Source of the DNA: Roseiarcus sp963809245
Lineage (GTDB): Bacteria > Pseudomonadota > Alphaproteobacteria > Rhizobiales > Beijerinckiaceae
Length of the DNA: 64,000 nucleotides
Direction of reading: 5' to 3'
Assembly: GCA_963809245.1 (NCBI GenBank)
Contig: CAWEIU010000009.1
Coordinates: forward strand, 434,001-498,000
Position numbers and translations under genes: made by a program. The notes under the pieces were generated by a model. That model was not told the origin of the DNA. It ran no database searches and saw only the letters and a program-made list of their open reading frames with translations. Positions 43,939 through 53,773 of the stretch are shown piece by piece (the stretch's first letter is position 1; each line of letters opens with the position of its first letter).

Positions 43939-43950
43939 CCGCGCAGTCCG

Positions 43951-44664
43951 ATGACGCCGCCGCGTTCCCGCTCCGAAGTCGCCGTACCCTCGGTTGACGA
44001 CTCTCTGCCGATGATGCTGCTGCCGACTGTGCTCAGCTTGACTGCCGGGACCTGCGACGTCAGCAGCTTCATTGGACTCGGCAATCTGGTGATTCTGATC
44101 GCGCGCGTCGTCGCCGGCCAAAGCGCATCAGCGTCCCTGTTGCTCTCCGTGCCGATCTTCATCGTGGCGCTTTTTCTGGCGGGCCTCATGGCGGCCGGCC
44201 TGGAGCGGGTGGGGATAGCCTCGCTACGCCCCATGCTCCTGCTGCAGTTCCTGCTGCTTTGCGGGTTTCTTCTTCTCTGCGTCACAGCGGGCGCCCCGAT
44301 CGAGCCGAACCAGGGAAGAGCGCTACTCGCCGGCATGCTGGGCGTCTCGGCAATGGCGGTGCAGAACGCCATCGGCCAGCTCTCGGTGAAGGGCGCCCCT
44401 TCGACCGCGGTGATGACCACGAATATTGCTCGCTTCGTCGTCGATTTCGTCGCTGTTTTGACCGAGCGCAATCGGGCGGCGGCCGCGAAAGCCGCCGCTC
44501 GGGCAAGGCATACCGGCCCGGCGATTGTCGGCTTTGCGCTCGGCTGCGCTCTGGGGGCGGCATGCGAGGTCGTCGCCGGTCTGTGGTCATTGGCGCTGCC
44601 GACCGGCTTGGCGCTCGTCGCGCTTGCGATGGCAGTTGCGAGCAAAGTCCACAAGCCGGCCTGA
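43951..44664 (+). CDS. DUF1275 (YoaK-like) membrane protein
   Basis: A 237-residue inner-membrane protein with about six hydrophobic segments. The family core is recognisable in 'LPTVLSLTAGTCDVSSFIGLGNLV', 'GMLGVSAMAVQNAIGQLSVKGAPSTAVMTTNIARFVVDF' and 'GPAIVGFALGCALGAACEV'. DUF1275 proteins have no established substrate. It starts 12 bases after the malic enzyme stop, so it may be in the same transcript. Confidence 0.82.
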   Translation: MTPPRSRSEVAVPSVDDSLPMMLLPTVLSLTAGTCDVSSFIGLGNLVILIARVVAGQSASASLLLSVPIFIVALFLAGLMAAGLERVGIASLRPMLLLQFLLLCGFLLLCVTAGAPIEPNQGRALLAGMLGVSAMAVQNAIGQLSVKGAPSTAVMTTNIARFVVDFVAVLTERNRAAAAKAAARARHTGPAIVGFALGCALGAACEVVAGLWSLALPTGLALVALAMAVASKVHKPA

Positions 44665-44783
44665 TGGGGGACCGCGCGTGCGCCGCGTTGCTGCGCCCTC
44701 GACGCCGGCGCAGCCTTGTAACCGCCGCGCGCGCCTGATAAGCCCCTGCGCTCCGCTTTCCCCCTCGTCAAGGGCGCATCTTC

Positions 44784-46439
<1,656 letters not shown>

Positions 46440-46481
46440 CGGGGAGCGCTTCGCGCTTCCCTTCGCCATACCGTGGCTAAG

Positions 46482-47257
46482 TTAGACTCCGTAAACAACG
46501 ACGCCTTTCTCGCGCCAATGAATAAGGGCGTCCTTGGCGGCGTATCTGTCGTCGTCCCCTCCATTCGCGGCGATGTCCTCAAGAACCGCCATCGACCGCT
46601 CCGCGGCGATCCGTAGGCATGCCGTCGCCGCCTCGCGCCGCACCGTGGGGTTGGGACTGGCCATAAGTGGCGCGAGCTTGCCGAGCGCGCCCCGCGCCTT
46701 CAATTCCCGCATGATTTCCCAGATTTCGCTACGAATGTCGTTGCGAAGATCCATCGCGGATTGATCGACGTCCCAGTCGGTGAAACGCGTGGCGAATTCG
46801 CACGTCGCCGCGTCGACGAAGCGGGCGACCAGATCGTCCGCGGTCATTTCCGGCAGCGTAGGACGCGCCGGAGGCGTCTCGCCGACGCGCTTCTTAAGGG
46901 CGAGCACCTCCCGCGTCGAAATGCCGTTGAGGAGCCCTCCCACCGCCGAGGAGGCCCACTCGCTGTCGATTCTGAGAAAGATGATCCCCGCCCAACCGCG
47001 AACATCCGGATCGTCGTCCACCATCAATCGACGGATTTCGTCGATCGGGCTGCGTTTGCAGAGCTCGGCGCCGATTGCCTGGATTGTCGAGCCGAGCGCC
47101 GTGCGCTCAAGCGTGGGCTTGAGCTTCTCCTGCCATCCGGGATCAGGTTCGAGGGAATCCAGGACCGCGACAACATGTTTCCCGCTGCTTTCGCGTTTGC
47201 CACAAACATTTCGAGCAGCCGCGCGGTCGTCATCGCCCCGTAGGCCGAACCGCTCAT
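46482..47257 (-). CDS. HEAT-like/DUF2019 protein, probable toxin immunity, frameshifted
   Basis: Two related helical repeats. The C-terminal one (from about 46844 down) reads 'MTADDLVARFVDAATCEFATRF', 'WEIMRELKARGALGKLAPLM', 'NPTVRREAATACLRIA', 'ALIHWREKGVVVYGV', matching DUF2019. The N-terminal one starts at 47257 ('MTTARLLEMFVANAKAAGNM') and continues after a -1 shift at ~47171-47176 as 'VAVLDSLEPDPGWQEKLKP', 'LGSTIQAIGAELCKRSPIDEIRRLMVDDDPDVRGW'. One base is missing versus an intact frame. The start overlaps the stop of a toxin-like remnant by four bases (ATGA), the layout of a toxin-immunity pair. The immunity role is inferred. Confidence 0.65.
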
Positions 47258-47622
47258 TTCAGCACTCCATAGAAGCGCAGCGCCGCCAAACCGGCTTGAC
47301 GCTGGGCGTCATAGTCCATGTCGTTGACGACGCGCCGATAGATGCGTCCCGTAGCGTCGCCCTCCATGGTGCTGTTGTAATAGGCGGTGATCAATTCGTG
47401 CTTCAGGCGAGGGACCCAAACGAGATTGCTCGGATCGTCGATGACGGAGCGGCCGAACTTCTCGATTTTGGCTTCTTGGGGGGTCTTGAGGACGTTCGCG
47501 GGGTTCTGTTCGACGATATGATGCTGTTCGTAACCGAGAAAGTTCTGCGTCGGCCGGCTCTGCAGTTCCTCGAGCGTCTTGGGTGGATCGACGCTCGCGC
47601 GCAGGCGGAGGGCATCGCGACG
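47254..47622 (-). pseudogene. Remnant of an HNH/LHH-type polymorphic toxin C-terminal domain
   Basis: An open frame of 122 codons with no usable start, bounded upstream by a TGA at 47623-47625. It encodes a nuclease-toxin-like tail: 'TLEELQSRPTQNFLGYEQHHIVEQNP' with the His-His pair, 'FGRSVIDDPSNLVWVPRLKHELITAYYN' with Asn and the Leu-Lys-His block, and 'AQRQAGLAALRFYGVLK' at the end. This matches, from memory, the HHIVEQ...LKH family of HNH/endonuclease VII-like toxin ends. The upstream delivery part is missing, so it is a displaced toxin tip. The stop overlaps the immunity-like start (ATGA). It is missed when only frames with start codons are considered. Confidence 0.6.
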
Positions 47623-47776
47623 TCAAAATCCGACCTTGTCGCAGCGAATGCCCTCGGATGCGAGCCGGAACGTTTCCAGCTTCGGAAATGCCCCCACGGC
47701 CGCGTGCTCCCGCTTGTTCACCTCAGTCGCAAGATGAGAACATAATAAGAACCTTTAGTCAAGGAATTGTCCTGAT

Positions 47777-49264
47777 TCATTGTGTCGAATGTCGAGTCAG
47801 CGCGGGCTTGCCGGACTGCTCCTGCTCGTGCACATGCACTACCGCGAATTTGTCCGCGTAGAGCCGTCGCCAGCCGGGTTCTCGATCCATAAGGGCCGCC
47901 ACAGGCTGGCCTGGCGCGAACAAAGTCCAAGCGACGTCGTAGCGCTTCAGCGTCGCCTCCAGCGCCTCCGGGTCCCCGGCGTCGATCCGCTCATAGAGGC
48001 CGAGAAAGTCGTCGCCGTACATGTCGGCGCGGCCGTCGATGAACGGGCGGACCTTCTCCCAGATGAGGTAGCCTCCGAAGCCGTAGGCGTTGAGCACGGG
48101 CCGCTTTCGCAAGGCCTTGGGGACGGCCTGCAACGCCGTCATCGGTGCATTCGGCCCGTCGCCGCGCGCGACAGGCAGCGCCAGGCGGGCGCCCGCAAGA
48201 CCGAGCGCGAGCGTCACCGCGGCCAGGAGCGGCCAGCGGGCAGGGGGCGCGGCCGGCGTCGGCGCGTCGAGCGCGCAAGCGATCGGCTCGGCCAGCAGCA
48301 TGGGCGCGAGGATCGCCAGCAGCGTCTCGTGGCGGGAATGTTGGAGCGACAGATGGACAAGCCCGACCAGCAGCGCGGCGGGCGTCAGCGACATTCTGAA
48401 TGGCCGGGTGAGGGCGAGCGCGAGGAGGGCGAGCATCGCGATCTCCATCGGGCCGGGATGGGCAAAGCTCTCCGGCCGCCACTCCCCGATGTCGGCGAGA
48501 TGCGCGACCCCGACGAGCTTGAAGGGAAACAGCAGCCCGTCGACGCCGAACGGCGTCAGCAAGGCGGCGCCGAGGCTCGCCAGCGCGAAGACGCCCCAGC
48601 TCTTGAGCAGGGACGGCCGATGCTCCGACGCCGAGGCGACGACCGCCTCGATGGCGAAGGGCGCGATGAGCGCCAGCCCGAGAGCGAAGCCGCCGTGCAA
48701 ATTGGCCCACAGCGTCATCAAGGGGATGAGCGCGAGCGAAGGCGCGCGGCCGCCCTTGCGCGCCTCCATGAGGCCGGCGCCCCATAGAGCAAGGACGGGC
48801 AAAGCGAGGACGTGCGGGCGCGCGAGCAGCCCCGGCGCGAGGAGACCTGCGGCGAGCGCCGTCACGGCGATGAGCGCAACGCCGGTGAGATCGCGCGCCG
48901 TGCGGTGGGCCATCACGAAGGTTGCGAGGCCCGCCGCGGCGCTCGTCAGCAGCATCACGCCGCTCCAGCCGGCTATTCGGTAGGCAAGCGCGAAGAGGAT
49001 CTCGCTCAGCCATTCGTGCGCCGTCCAGGGCGCGCCCGCGAAGCTGTAGGAGAACGGGTCCGTGCGGGGCGCCGCCCCGTGTTGCAGGATCCAATCGCCG
49101 GTCGCGACATGCGACCAGGTATCGCCGTCATTCAAAACGGCGGGCGCGAAGGCGCCGAGCGCGAAGACGGCCAGCGCGAGCAGCAGCGGCGCAGCTTCGA
49201 CGCGGCGTGAGGCGGCGCGCGCGGCGTTCGGCGGCCCGGAAGCGAGCGGAAGCGCGATCGACAT
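47777..49264 (-). CDS. Polytopic membrane protein, possible glycosyltransferase (GT-C-like)
   Basis: A 495-residue inner-membrane protein with roughly ten hydrophobic segments and a soluble C-terminal tail. Near the N-terminus a periplasmic loop carries 'LNDGDTWSHVATGDWILQHGAAPRTDPFSY' and 'WTAHEWLSEILFALAYRIAGW', with acidic/His residues like those in GT-C glycosyltransferases. The tail has 'FIDGRADMYGDDFLGLYERI' and 'LKRYDVAWTLFAPGQPVAALM'. Similar large proteins in Rhizobiales are usually left as hypothetical. The ATG at 49264 is chosen because upstream residues are low-complexity. No operon partners. Confidence 0.7.
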   Translation of the reverse strand: MSIALPLASGPPNAARAASRRVEAAPLLLALAVFALGAFAPAVLNDGDTWSHVATGDWILQHGAAPRTDPFSYSFAGAPWTAHEWLSEILFALAYRIAGWSGVMLLTSAAAGLATFVMAHRTARDLTGVALIAVTALAAGLLAPGLLARPHVLALPVLALWGAGLMEARKGGRAPSLALIPLMTLWANLHGGFALGLALIAPFAIEAVVASASEHRPSLLKSWGVFALASLGAALLTPFGVDGLLFPFKLVGVAHLADIGEWRPESFAHPGPMEIAMLALLALALTRPFRMSLTPAALLVGLVHLSLQHSRHETLLAILAPMLLAEPIACALDAPTPAAPPARWPLLAAVTLALGLAGARLALPVARGDGPNAPMTALQAVPKALRKRPVLNAYGFGGYLIWEKVRPFIDGRADMYGDDFLGLYERIDAGDPEALEATLKRYDVAWTLFAPGQPVAALMDREPGWRRLYADKFAVVHVHEQEQSGKPALTRHSTQ

Positions 49265-49403
49265 CGCCGCAATCTTGGCAGATCTGCGATAACGGCGGGT
49301 TAAGCGACGGGCCCTCGGAGGCTCGCTTGCTTGTCCTGACGCTGGCGAAGGTGGTGCGCGTCGGACGGAGCCGTCGCTTGCACCCATCGTTCAACTTTGG
49401 CCG

Positions 49404-50327
49404 TCAATGAGCGGTCGGCAGATCCAGGACCCATGTCTGTCCCATGAGATCCTGGCCAAACGAATGATGCTTGTTCTCCTCCACCAGCCGAAATCCGGCC
49501 CCCTGATAGATCCGGCGGGCGGACATCAGCACGTCGTTCGTCCAAAGAGTCAGACGACGATAGCCCAACTCCGTCGCACGACTGATGCACGTCGCCACAA
49601 GTTCACGCCCGAGACCCGAGCCACGCGCCCAGTGCTCCACATAAAGCAATCTCAGTTTCGCGACCGCCGGATCATCGCTCTTCATCAGGAAGACGGACCC
49701 CGCTATGACGCCGTTGCGCTCGGCCACCCAGGCGTCTTCGCGCGCCGGATCATAACTGGCCACGAATTTTCCGATGATCTCGGCGACCAATCCTTCATAC
49801 GTCCAGTCCCAGCCGTATTCGCGATGGTAAAGCACCGCTTGGCGATGCGCGATCCACCCCAGGTCACCCGGTTGCAGGCTTCGGAGCCGCGGCTCTCGGG
49901 AAGGGCGGTTAGAGGCCATGATCTTCTCGATCTCGTGCATGGCTGCGACGAGCCGCGCTTGCGCATCCCCTTCGACCGATGACAACAGCCTCTCCAGATA
50001 TGCCTGGGTCCCCCTATCGAGCTTCTGGAACACGCGGCGGCACTTTTCCGTCAGCGCCAGCAGTCTCTGCTTCGCGTGCCGCGGGTCGACAGAGGCCTCC
50101 ACTAGGCCGGCGGCGCGAAGCCGCGCCAGGATCCGGCTGAGATGCGCCTTGTCCATGTCGAGGCGGCGTCCGAGTTCAGCGGCCGTCAGATCGTCGTTTT
50201 TCGCCAGCTCATAGACGACCCGGGCGTCCGGAAGAGCCAGTGAGCTATCCGGCAGATGGGCATCCAGGAGACGGATCTCCCGTGTGTAGAATCTGTTGAA
50301 GGCCCGCACTTCGCCGACGATGTCCAT
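49404..50327 (-). CDS. MarR-family regulator fused to GNAT acetyltransferase
   Basis: A 307-residue two-domain protein. Residues ~1-140 are a MarR winged helix ('DARVVYELAKNDDLTAAELGRRLDMDKAHLSRILARLRAAGLVE'). Residues ~155-307 are a GNAT domain ('LRLLYVEHWARGSGLGRELVATCISRATELGYRRLTLWTND', 'ARRIYQGAGFRLVEENKHHSFG'). The ATG at 50327 with ribosome site 'ggggagagcg' is preferred over the in-frame ATG at 50378, because a palindromic operator candidate lies between them. Autoregulation is therefore likely. Such fusions are widespread, but the ligand and acetyl acceptor are unknown. Confidence 0.87.
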   Translation of the reverse strand: MDIVGEVRAFNRFYTREIRLLDAHLPDSSLALPDARVVYELAKNDDLTAAELGRRLDMDKAHLSRILARLRAAGLVEASVDPRHAKQRLLALTEKCRRVFQKLDRGTQAYLERLLSSVEGDAQARLVAAMHEIEKIMASNRPSREPRLRSLQPGDLGWIAHRQAVLYHREYGWDWTYEGLVAEIIGKFVASYDPAREDAWVAERNGVIAGSVFLMKSDDPAVAKLRLLYVEHWARGSGLGRELVATCISRATELGYRRLTLWTNDVLMSARRIYQGAGFRLVEENKHHSFGQDLMGQTWVLDLPTAH

Positions 50328-50343
50328 CGCGCTCTCCCCACGT

Positions 50344-50358
50344 GTTGTCTCAGACAAC
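50344..50358. promoter_or_regulatory. Palindromic operator candidate for the MarR-GNAT gene
   Basis: gttgtct-c-agacaac is a perfect 7-1-7 palindrome placed 17 bases upstream of the proposed ATG at 50327. Size and symmetry match MarR-dimer sites. It probably overlaps the promoter or leader and mediates autorepression. Confidence 0.6.
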
Positions 50359-50842
50359 TCGTAACCCGCGGAGTTCATTAAGTCGAGATGCGCCTAGCCC
50401 GTCGGCGGGATCCCTCCGATGTCTGCCTGTGTAGCGCGGCGCCTCGACCCCCACAGCGTTGTATGTTGGGAGAGAATCAGAGCGACTTGACTTGCACGAC
50501 CTGTCACTTCGCGAACGAATGTCACGGAGAGACCGTCTCTTCGATATCCTCAAGCGGCCACGACAGCTTGACGCGTTGCGCAGCATTCGGCGCGTTGGGG
50601 CGGAGGTGAGACGGCGCTGGACGTTGGTTGTCAGGATATTCTGGCCGGAACCCAAGCGAGCCAACGCCTCGGAATCAAGAAAGCTGACGACGGCATTCGT
50701 CAGCTTCAAGCGCTACGATCTCGGCTTTGTCGATTTGGAGCAGAAACCTCCGCGGCACTCGACAACCCGTTCGGACCGAGGTTGTCATCCTGTCGTAGAT
50801 ACGGATCGTCACCCATATGTCCGGGTCGGACAATCTGAGGAT
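50359..50842. other. Intergenic region before tRNA-Ser
   Basis: Nearly 500 bases with no credible gene. Overlapping open frames on both strands have no recognisable domains, and one runs into the tRNA. The stretch may be a decayed gene, but no homology could be recognised. Confidence 0.35.
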
Positions 50843-50936
50843 TGGCGGAGACGGAGGGATTCGAACCCTCGATAGGGCTTTACAACCCTATAACGGTTTA
50901 GCAAACCGCCGCCTTCAGCCTCTCGGCCACATCTCC
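50843..50936 (-). tRNA. tRNA-Ser (anticodon GCT)
   Basis: Read on the minus strand: the acceptor stem ggagatg pairs with cgtctcc, the discriminator is G, and CCA is encoded. D arm 'gtggccgagaggctgaag'. The anticodon stem-loop 'cggtttgctaaaccg' gives GCT (decodes AGC/AGU). There is a long variable arm and a T arm 'gagggttcgaatccctc'. About 94 nt including CCA, as expected for a class II tRNA. Confidence 0.95.
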
Positions 50937-51310
50937 GCGGGCGTCATCGCCGCCGCTGTTGGGACATATGCCCGAGGGCTGTCGCCTTTGCAAGACCCGG
51001 TTCGATGAATGATCTGATTGCTCGCAGCGCGGTTCCGTCGATCGGCGCGTTGGAGCCATCGAGCGCTGGAGGGGGCTTTGGAGGAGCGCTCGCAGCGCGC
51101 TGAAATCGAACCACCCGGGCTGCAAGCGCGGCGCGCTCGCGCGAGCGCGCCCTTCGCCGATGGACGCTTCGGCGATGACGGGTTGAGCTTGCTCGGCGAG
51201 CAAGCGACGACTCGCCGAGGAACTCGAGAGCCTGGCGAGCAGGCTGATCAGACAGGGCAATACGCCGCACGCCGAGTCTGATCAGCCGATGCGCGCCAAA
51301 GCCGACCGCG
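50937..51310. other. Intergenic region between tRNA-Ser and H1-like gene
   Basis: About 370 bases. Open frames are present but compositionally random, with no domain, tRNA or hairpin of note. Nothing supported here. Confidence 0.3.
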
Positions 51311-51688
51311 TCAGGACTCGGCGGGCGTCTCGGTCGGAGCGGCCGGCGTCGGAACGGCCTTCTTGCGCTTGACAGGCGCGCGCTTTGCAACGGCCTTCTT
51401 AGCCACGGACTTCCTGGCCACGGCCTTCTTCGCCACGGCTTTCCGGGCGCCCTTGCGAGCGGCCTTCTTCGGCGCGGCTTTCCGAGCGGCCTTGCGAGCC
51501 GTCTTCTTCGGCGCGGCTTTCCTGGCGCTCTTCTTCACCGCCGACTTACGGGCGGCCTTCTTGGCGACGACCTTGCGCGCGCCCTTCTTGGCGGCGGACT
51601 TCTTCGTCGCCTTCTTGGCGGTCGTCTTCTTCGCGGTCTTTCGTGCGGCGGCCTTGGTCGCCGACTTCTTAGCTGCAGCTCTCGCCAT
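51311..51688 (-). CDS. Histone H1-like Lys/Ala-rich DNA-binding protein
   Basis: A 125-residue protein made almost entirely of Ala, Lys and Arg repeats ('KKTTAKKATKKSAAKKGARK', 'KKTARKAARKAAPKKAARK') with an acidic/Pro tail ('PTPAAPTETPAES'). No folded domain. It resembles the basic tails of eukaryotic H1 and bacterial H1-like/AlgP-type nucleoid proteins, so it probably condenses DNA. The ATG at 51688 has ribosome site 'agagggacgcataaca'. The repeats may make length variable between strains. Confidence 0.8.
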   Translation of the reverse strand: MARAAAKKSATKAAARKTAKKTTAKKATKKSAAKKGARKVVAKKAARKSAVKKSARKAAPKKTARKAARKAAPKKAARKGARKAVAKKAVARKSVAKKAVAKRAPVKRKKAVPTPAAPTETPAES

Positions 51689-52240
51689 TGTTATGCGTCC
51701 CTCTAGATCGTTCCCGCACGCGCTTTCTCTCGCGCGAAGGGAAAGCATCTTAGAAAGTAACTTCGTTTTTGCGCAGAGCAAGGGAAGACGTTGCAATTCA
51801 AAGGCTCTCGCAGAGCGGTCCATCGAATTATCGCGCGCCGCAGCGCCGTCGCGCGCGTCATGCGAAGCGTCCACGCATTGCGATCGCGCGCGCGCTTCAT
51901 TGTCTTGCGACCCACGGCGGCGAGACGTCGAGACCGCCGCACGCGATGTCGAACGACATAAGGAATCGCCTTGATTTACGCTTGACTCCGCGAATCACTG
52001 CGCAGCGCGGGAAGCCGCGCCGATCAGCGCCGCCGACCGCTTGCTCGACGCCTCGCGTAGTGTGGCTGAATGCGCAAGCCTCGATGTCGCGTTTCAAAAC
52101 GATGCACGAAGAGGGCTTGTCGCAATCGAATTTTTCTTGGCGAGCGAACGCATTTTTTTTGCGTGCGACGCTCATATTGAGCTCGCGCGCACGACGATGT
52201 CAGTCGAAACGCGTAGCGCGCGCGTCTTCGCCTGCGCGAA
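51689..52240. other. Intergenic region between H1-like gene and gatB
   Basis: About 550 bases, locally A/T-richer near 52120-52160 and with many cgcg runs. No gene, tRNA or strong terminator was recognised. The gatB 3' end is on the far side and the H1-like promoter should lie at the near side. Confidence 0.35.
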
Positions 52241-53737
52241 TCAAAGACCCAATCGCGCTTTGAGAGCGTCGCTCACCGCTTGCGGATTCGCTTTGCCGCC
52301 GGTCGTCTTCATCACCTGTCCGACGAACCAGCCGAGCATGCCGGGCTTTGACTTCGCCTGCTCGGCCTTGTCGGGATTGGCGGCGAGAACAGCCTCGACC
52401 GCACGCTCGATCGCGCCGGTGTCGGTGACCTGACGCAGCCCGCGCGCCTCGACGAGCGCGCGCGGATCGGCGCCCTTGTCGGGCCCGAGAAGCATGAGAA
52501 GAAGGTCCTTCGCGATCTTGCCGGAGATGACGCCTTCGCCAATCAGATCGACGAGCGCGGCAAGCGCGCCGCTGCTCAGCCCGGCCTCGGAGACGGCGAG
52601 GTTCTGGGCGTTTGCGAAGGCCGAGAGGTCGCCCATAAGCCAGTTGGCGACCGCCTTGGCGTCGCGCTTGGCGCCGCCGTGCTTGACAGCCTCTTCGAAG
52701 AAATCCGCCGTCTCCTTGTCCGCCGCGAGGACCGTCGCATCATAGGCGGAGAGCCCGTATTCCGCCATGAAGCGCGCCTTCTTCGCGTCGGGAAGCTCAG
52801 GCAGATCGGCGGCGAGCGCATCGACGAACGCCTCGTCAAACTCGAGCGGCAAGAGGTCGGGATCGGGGAAGTAGCGGTAGTCGTGCGCTTCTTCCTTCGA
52901 GCGCATCGAGCGCGTCTCGCCGCGGGTTGGATCGAACAGGCGCGTCTCCTGCTCGATCTCGCCGCCGTCCTCGATGATGGCGATCTGGCGGCGCGCCTCC
53001 GTCTCGATCGCCTGGCCGATGAAGCGGATCGAATTGACGTTCTTGATCTCGCAGCGCGTGCCGAAGGGCTCGCCCGGACGGCGCACCGACACGTTGACGT
53101 CGGCGCGCAGGTTCCCCTTCTCCATGTCGCCGTCGCACGAGCCGATATAGCGCAGGATCGTCCGCAGCTTGCTCACATAAGCCTTGGCCTCCTCCGAGGA
53201 GCGCATGTCCGGCTTCGACACGATCTCCATCAGCGCGACGCCGGAACGATTGAGATCGACGAAGCTCATCGTCGGCGACTGGTCGTGCAGCGACTTGCCG
53301 GCGTCCTGTTCGAGGTGCAGGCGCTCGATGCCGACGGTGATGGCGTGGTCGGGCGCAAGATCGACCTGGATCTCGCCTTCGCCGACGATCGGGTTCTTGT
53401 ACTGAGAGATCTGGTACCCCTGTGGAAGGTCGGGGTAGAAGTAGTTCTTGCGGTCGAAGGTGGAGCGGCGATTGATCCTCGCCTTGAGGCCGAGGCCCGT
53501 ACGGACCGCCTGCGCGACGCATTCGCGGTTGATGACGGGGAGCATGCCGGGCATGGCGGCGTCGACCAGCGACACATGCGTGTTCGGGGCGCCGCCGAAC
53601 TCTGTCGAGGCGCCGGAAAACAGCTTGGCGCGCGAATTGACCTGCGCGTGAACCTCGAGGCCGATGACGACCTCCCAGTCTCCGGTCGCGCCTTTGATGA
53701 GCTTCGAATTGGCCGCTGTCGCCGACATGTCTTTCAT
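52241..53737 (-). CDS. gatB: Asp-tRNA(Asn)/Glu-tRNA(Gln) amidotransferase subunit B
   Basis: A 498-residue kinase/tRNA-binding subunit of GatCAB, which phosphorylates Glu- or Asp-tRNA before amidation. The family start 'WEVVIGLEVHAQVNSRAKLFSG' and 'FDRKNYFYPDLPQGYQISQ' are present, together with 'EIVSKPDMRSSEEAKAYV' and 'LRADVNVSVRRPGEPFGTRCEIKNVNS'. The C-terminal YqeY-like tail domain ends in 'GLVQ'-like helices ('NPQAVSDALKARLGL'). Last gene of gatC-gatA-gatB, about 36 bases after gatA. Confidence 0.95.
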   Translation of the reverse strand: MKDMSATAANSKLIKGATGDWEVVIGLEVHAQVNSRAKLFSGASTEFGGAPNTHVSLVDAAMPGMLPVINRECVAQAVRTGLGLKARINRRSTFDRKNYFYPDLPQGYQISQYKNPIVGEGEIQVDLAPDHAITVGIERLHLEQDAGKSLHDQSPTMSFVDLNRSGVALMEIVSKPDMRSSEEAKAYVSKLRTILRYIGSCDGDMEKGNLRADVNVSVRRPGEPFGTRCEIKNVNSIRFIGQAIETEARRQIAIIEDGGEIEQETRLFDPTRGETRSMRSKEEAHDYRYFPDPDLLPLEFDEAFVDALAADLPELPDAKKARFMAEYGLSAYDATVLAADKETADFFEEAVKHGGAKRDAKAVANWLMGDLSAFANAQNLAVSEAGLSSGALAALVDLIGEGVISGKIAKDLLLMLLGPDKGADPRALVEARGLRQVTDTGAIERAVEAVLAANPDKAEQAKSKPGMLGWFVGQVMKTTGGKANPQAVSDALKARLGL

Positions 53738-53773
53738 CCCAAACTTAACATCGCAGGACGCCGCGCGGCGTCG

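Noticed and set aside
50388..50875. Open frames on both strands upstream of tRNA-Ser
   Set aside because: They overlap each other and the tRNA, and no homology is recognisable.
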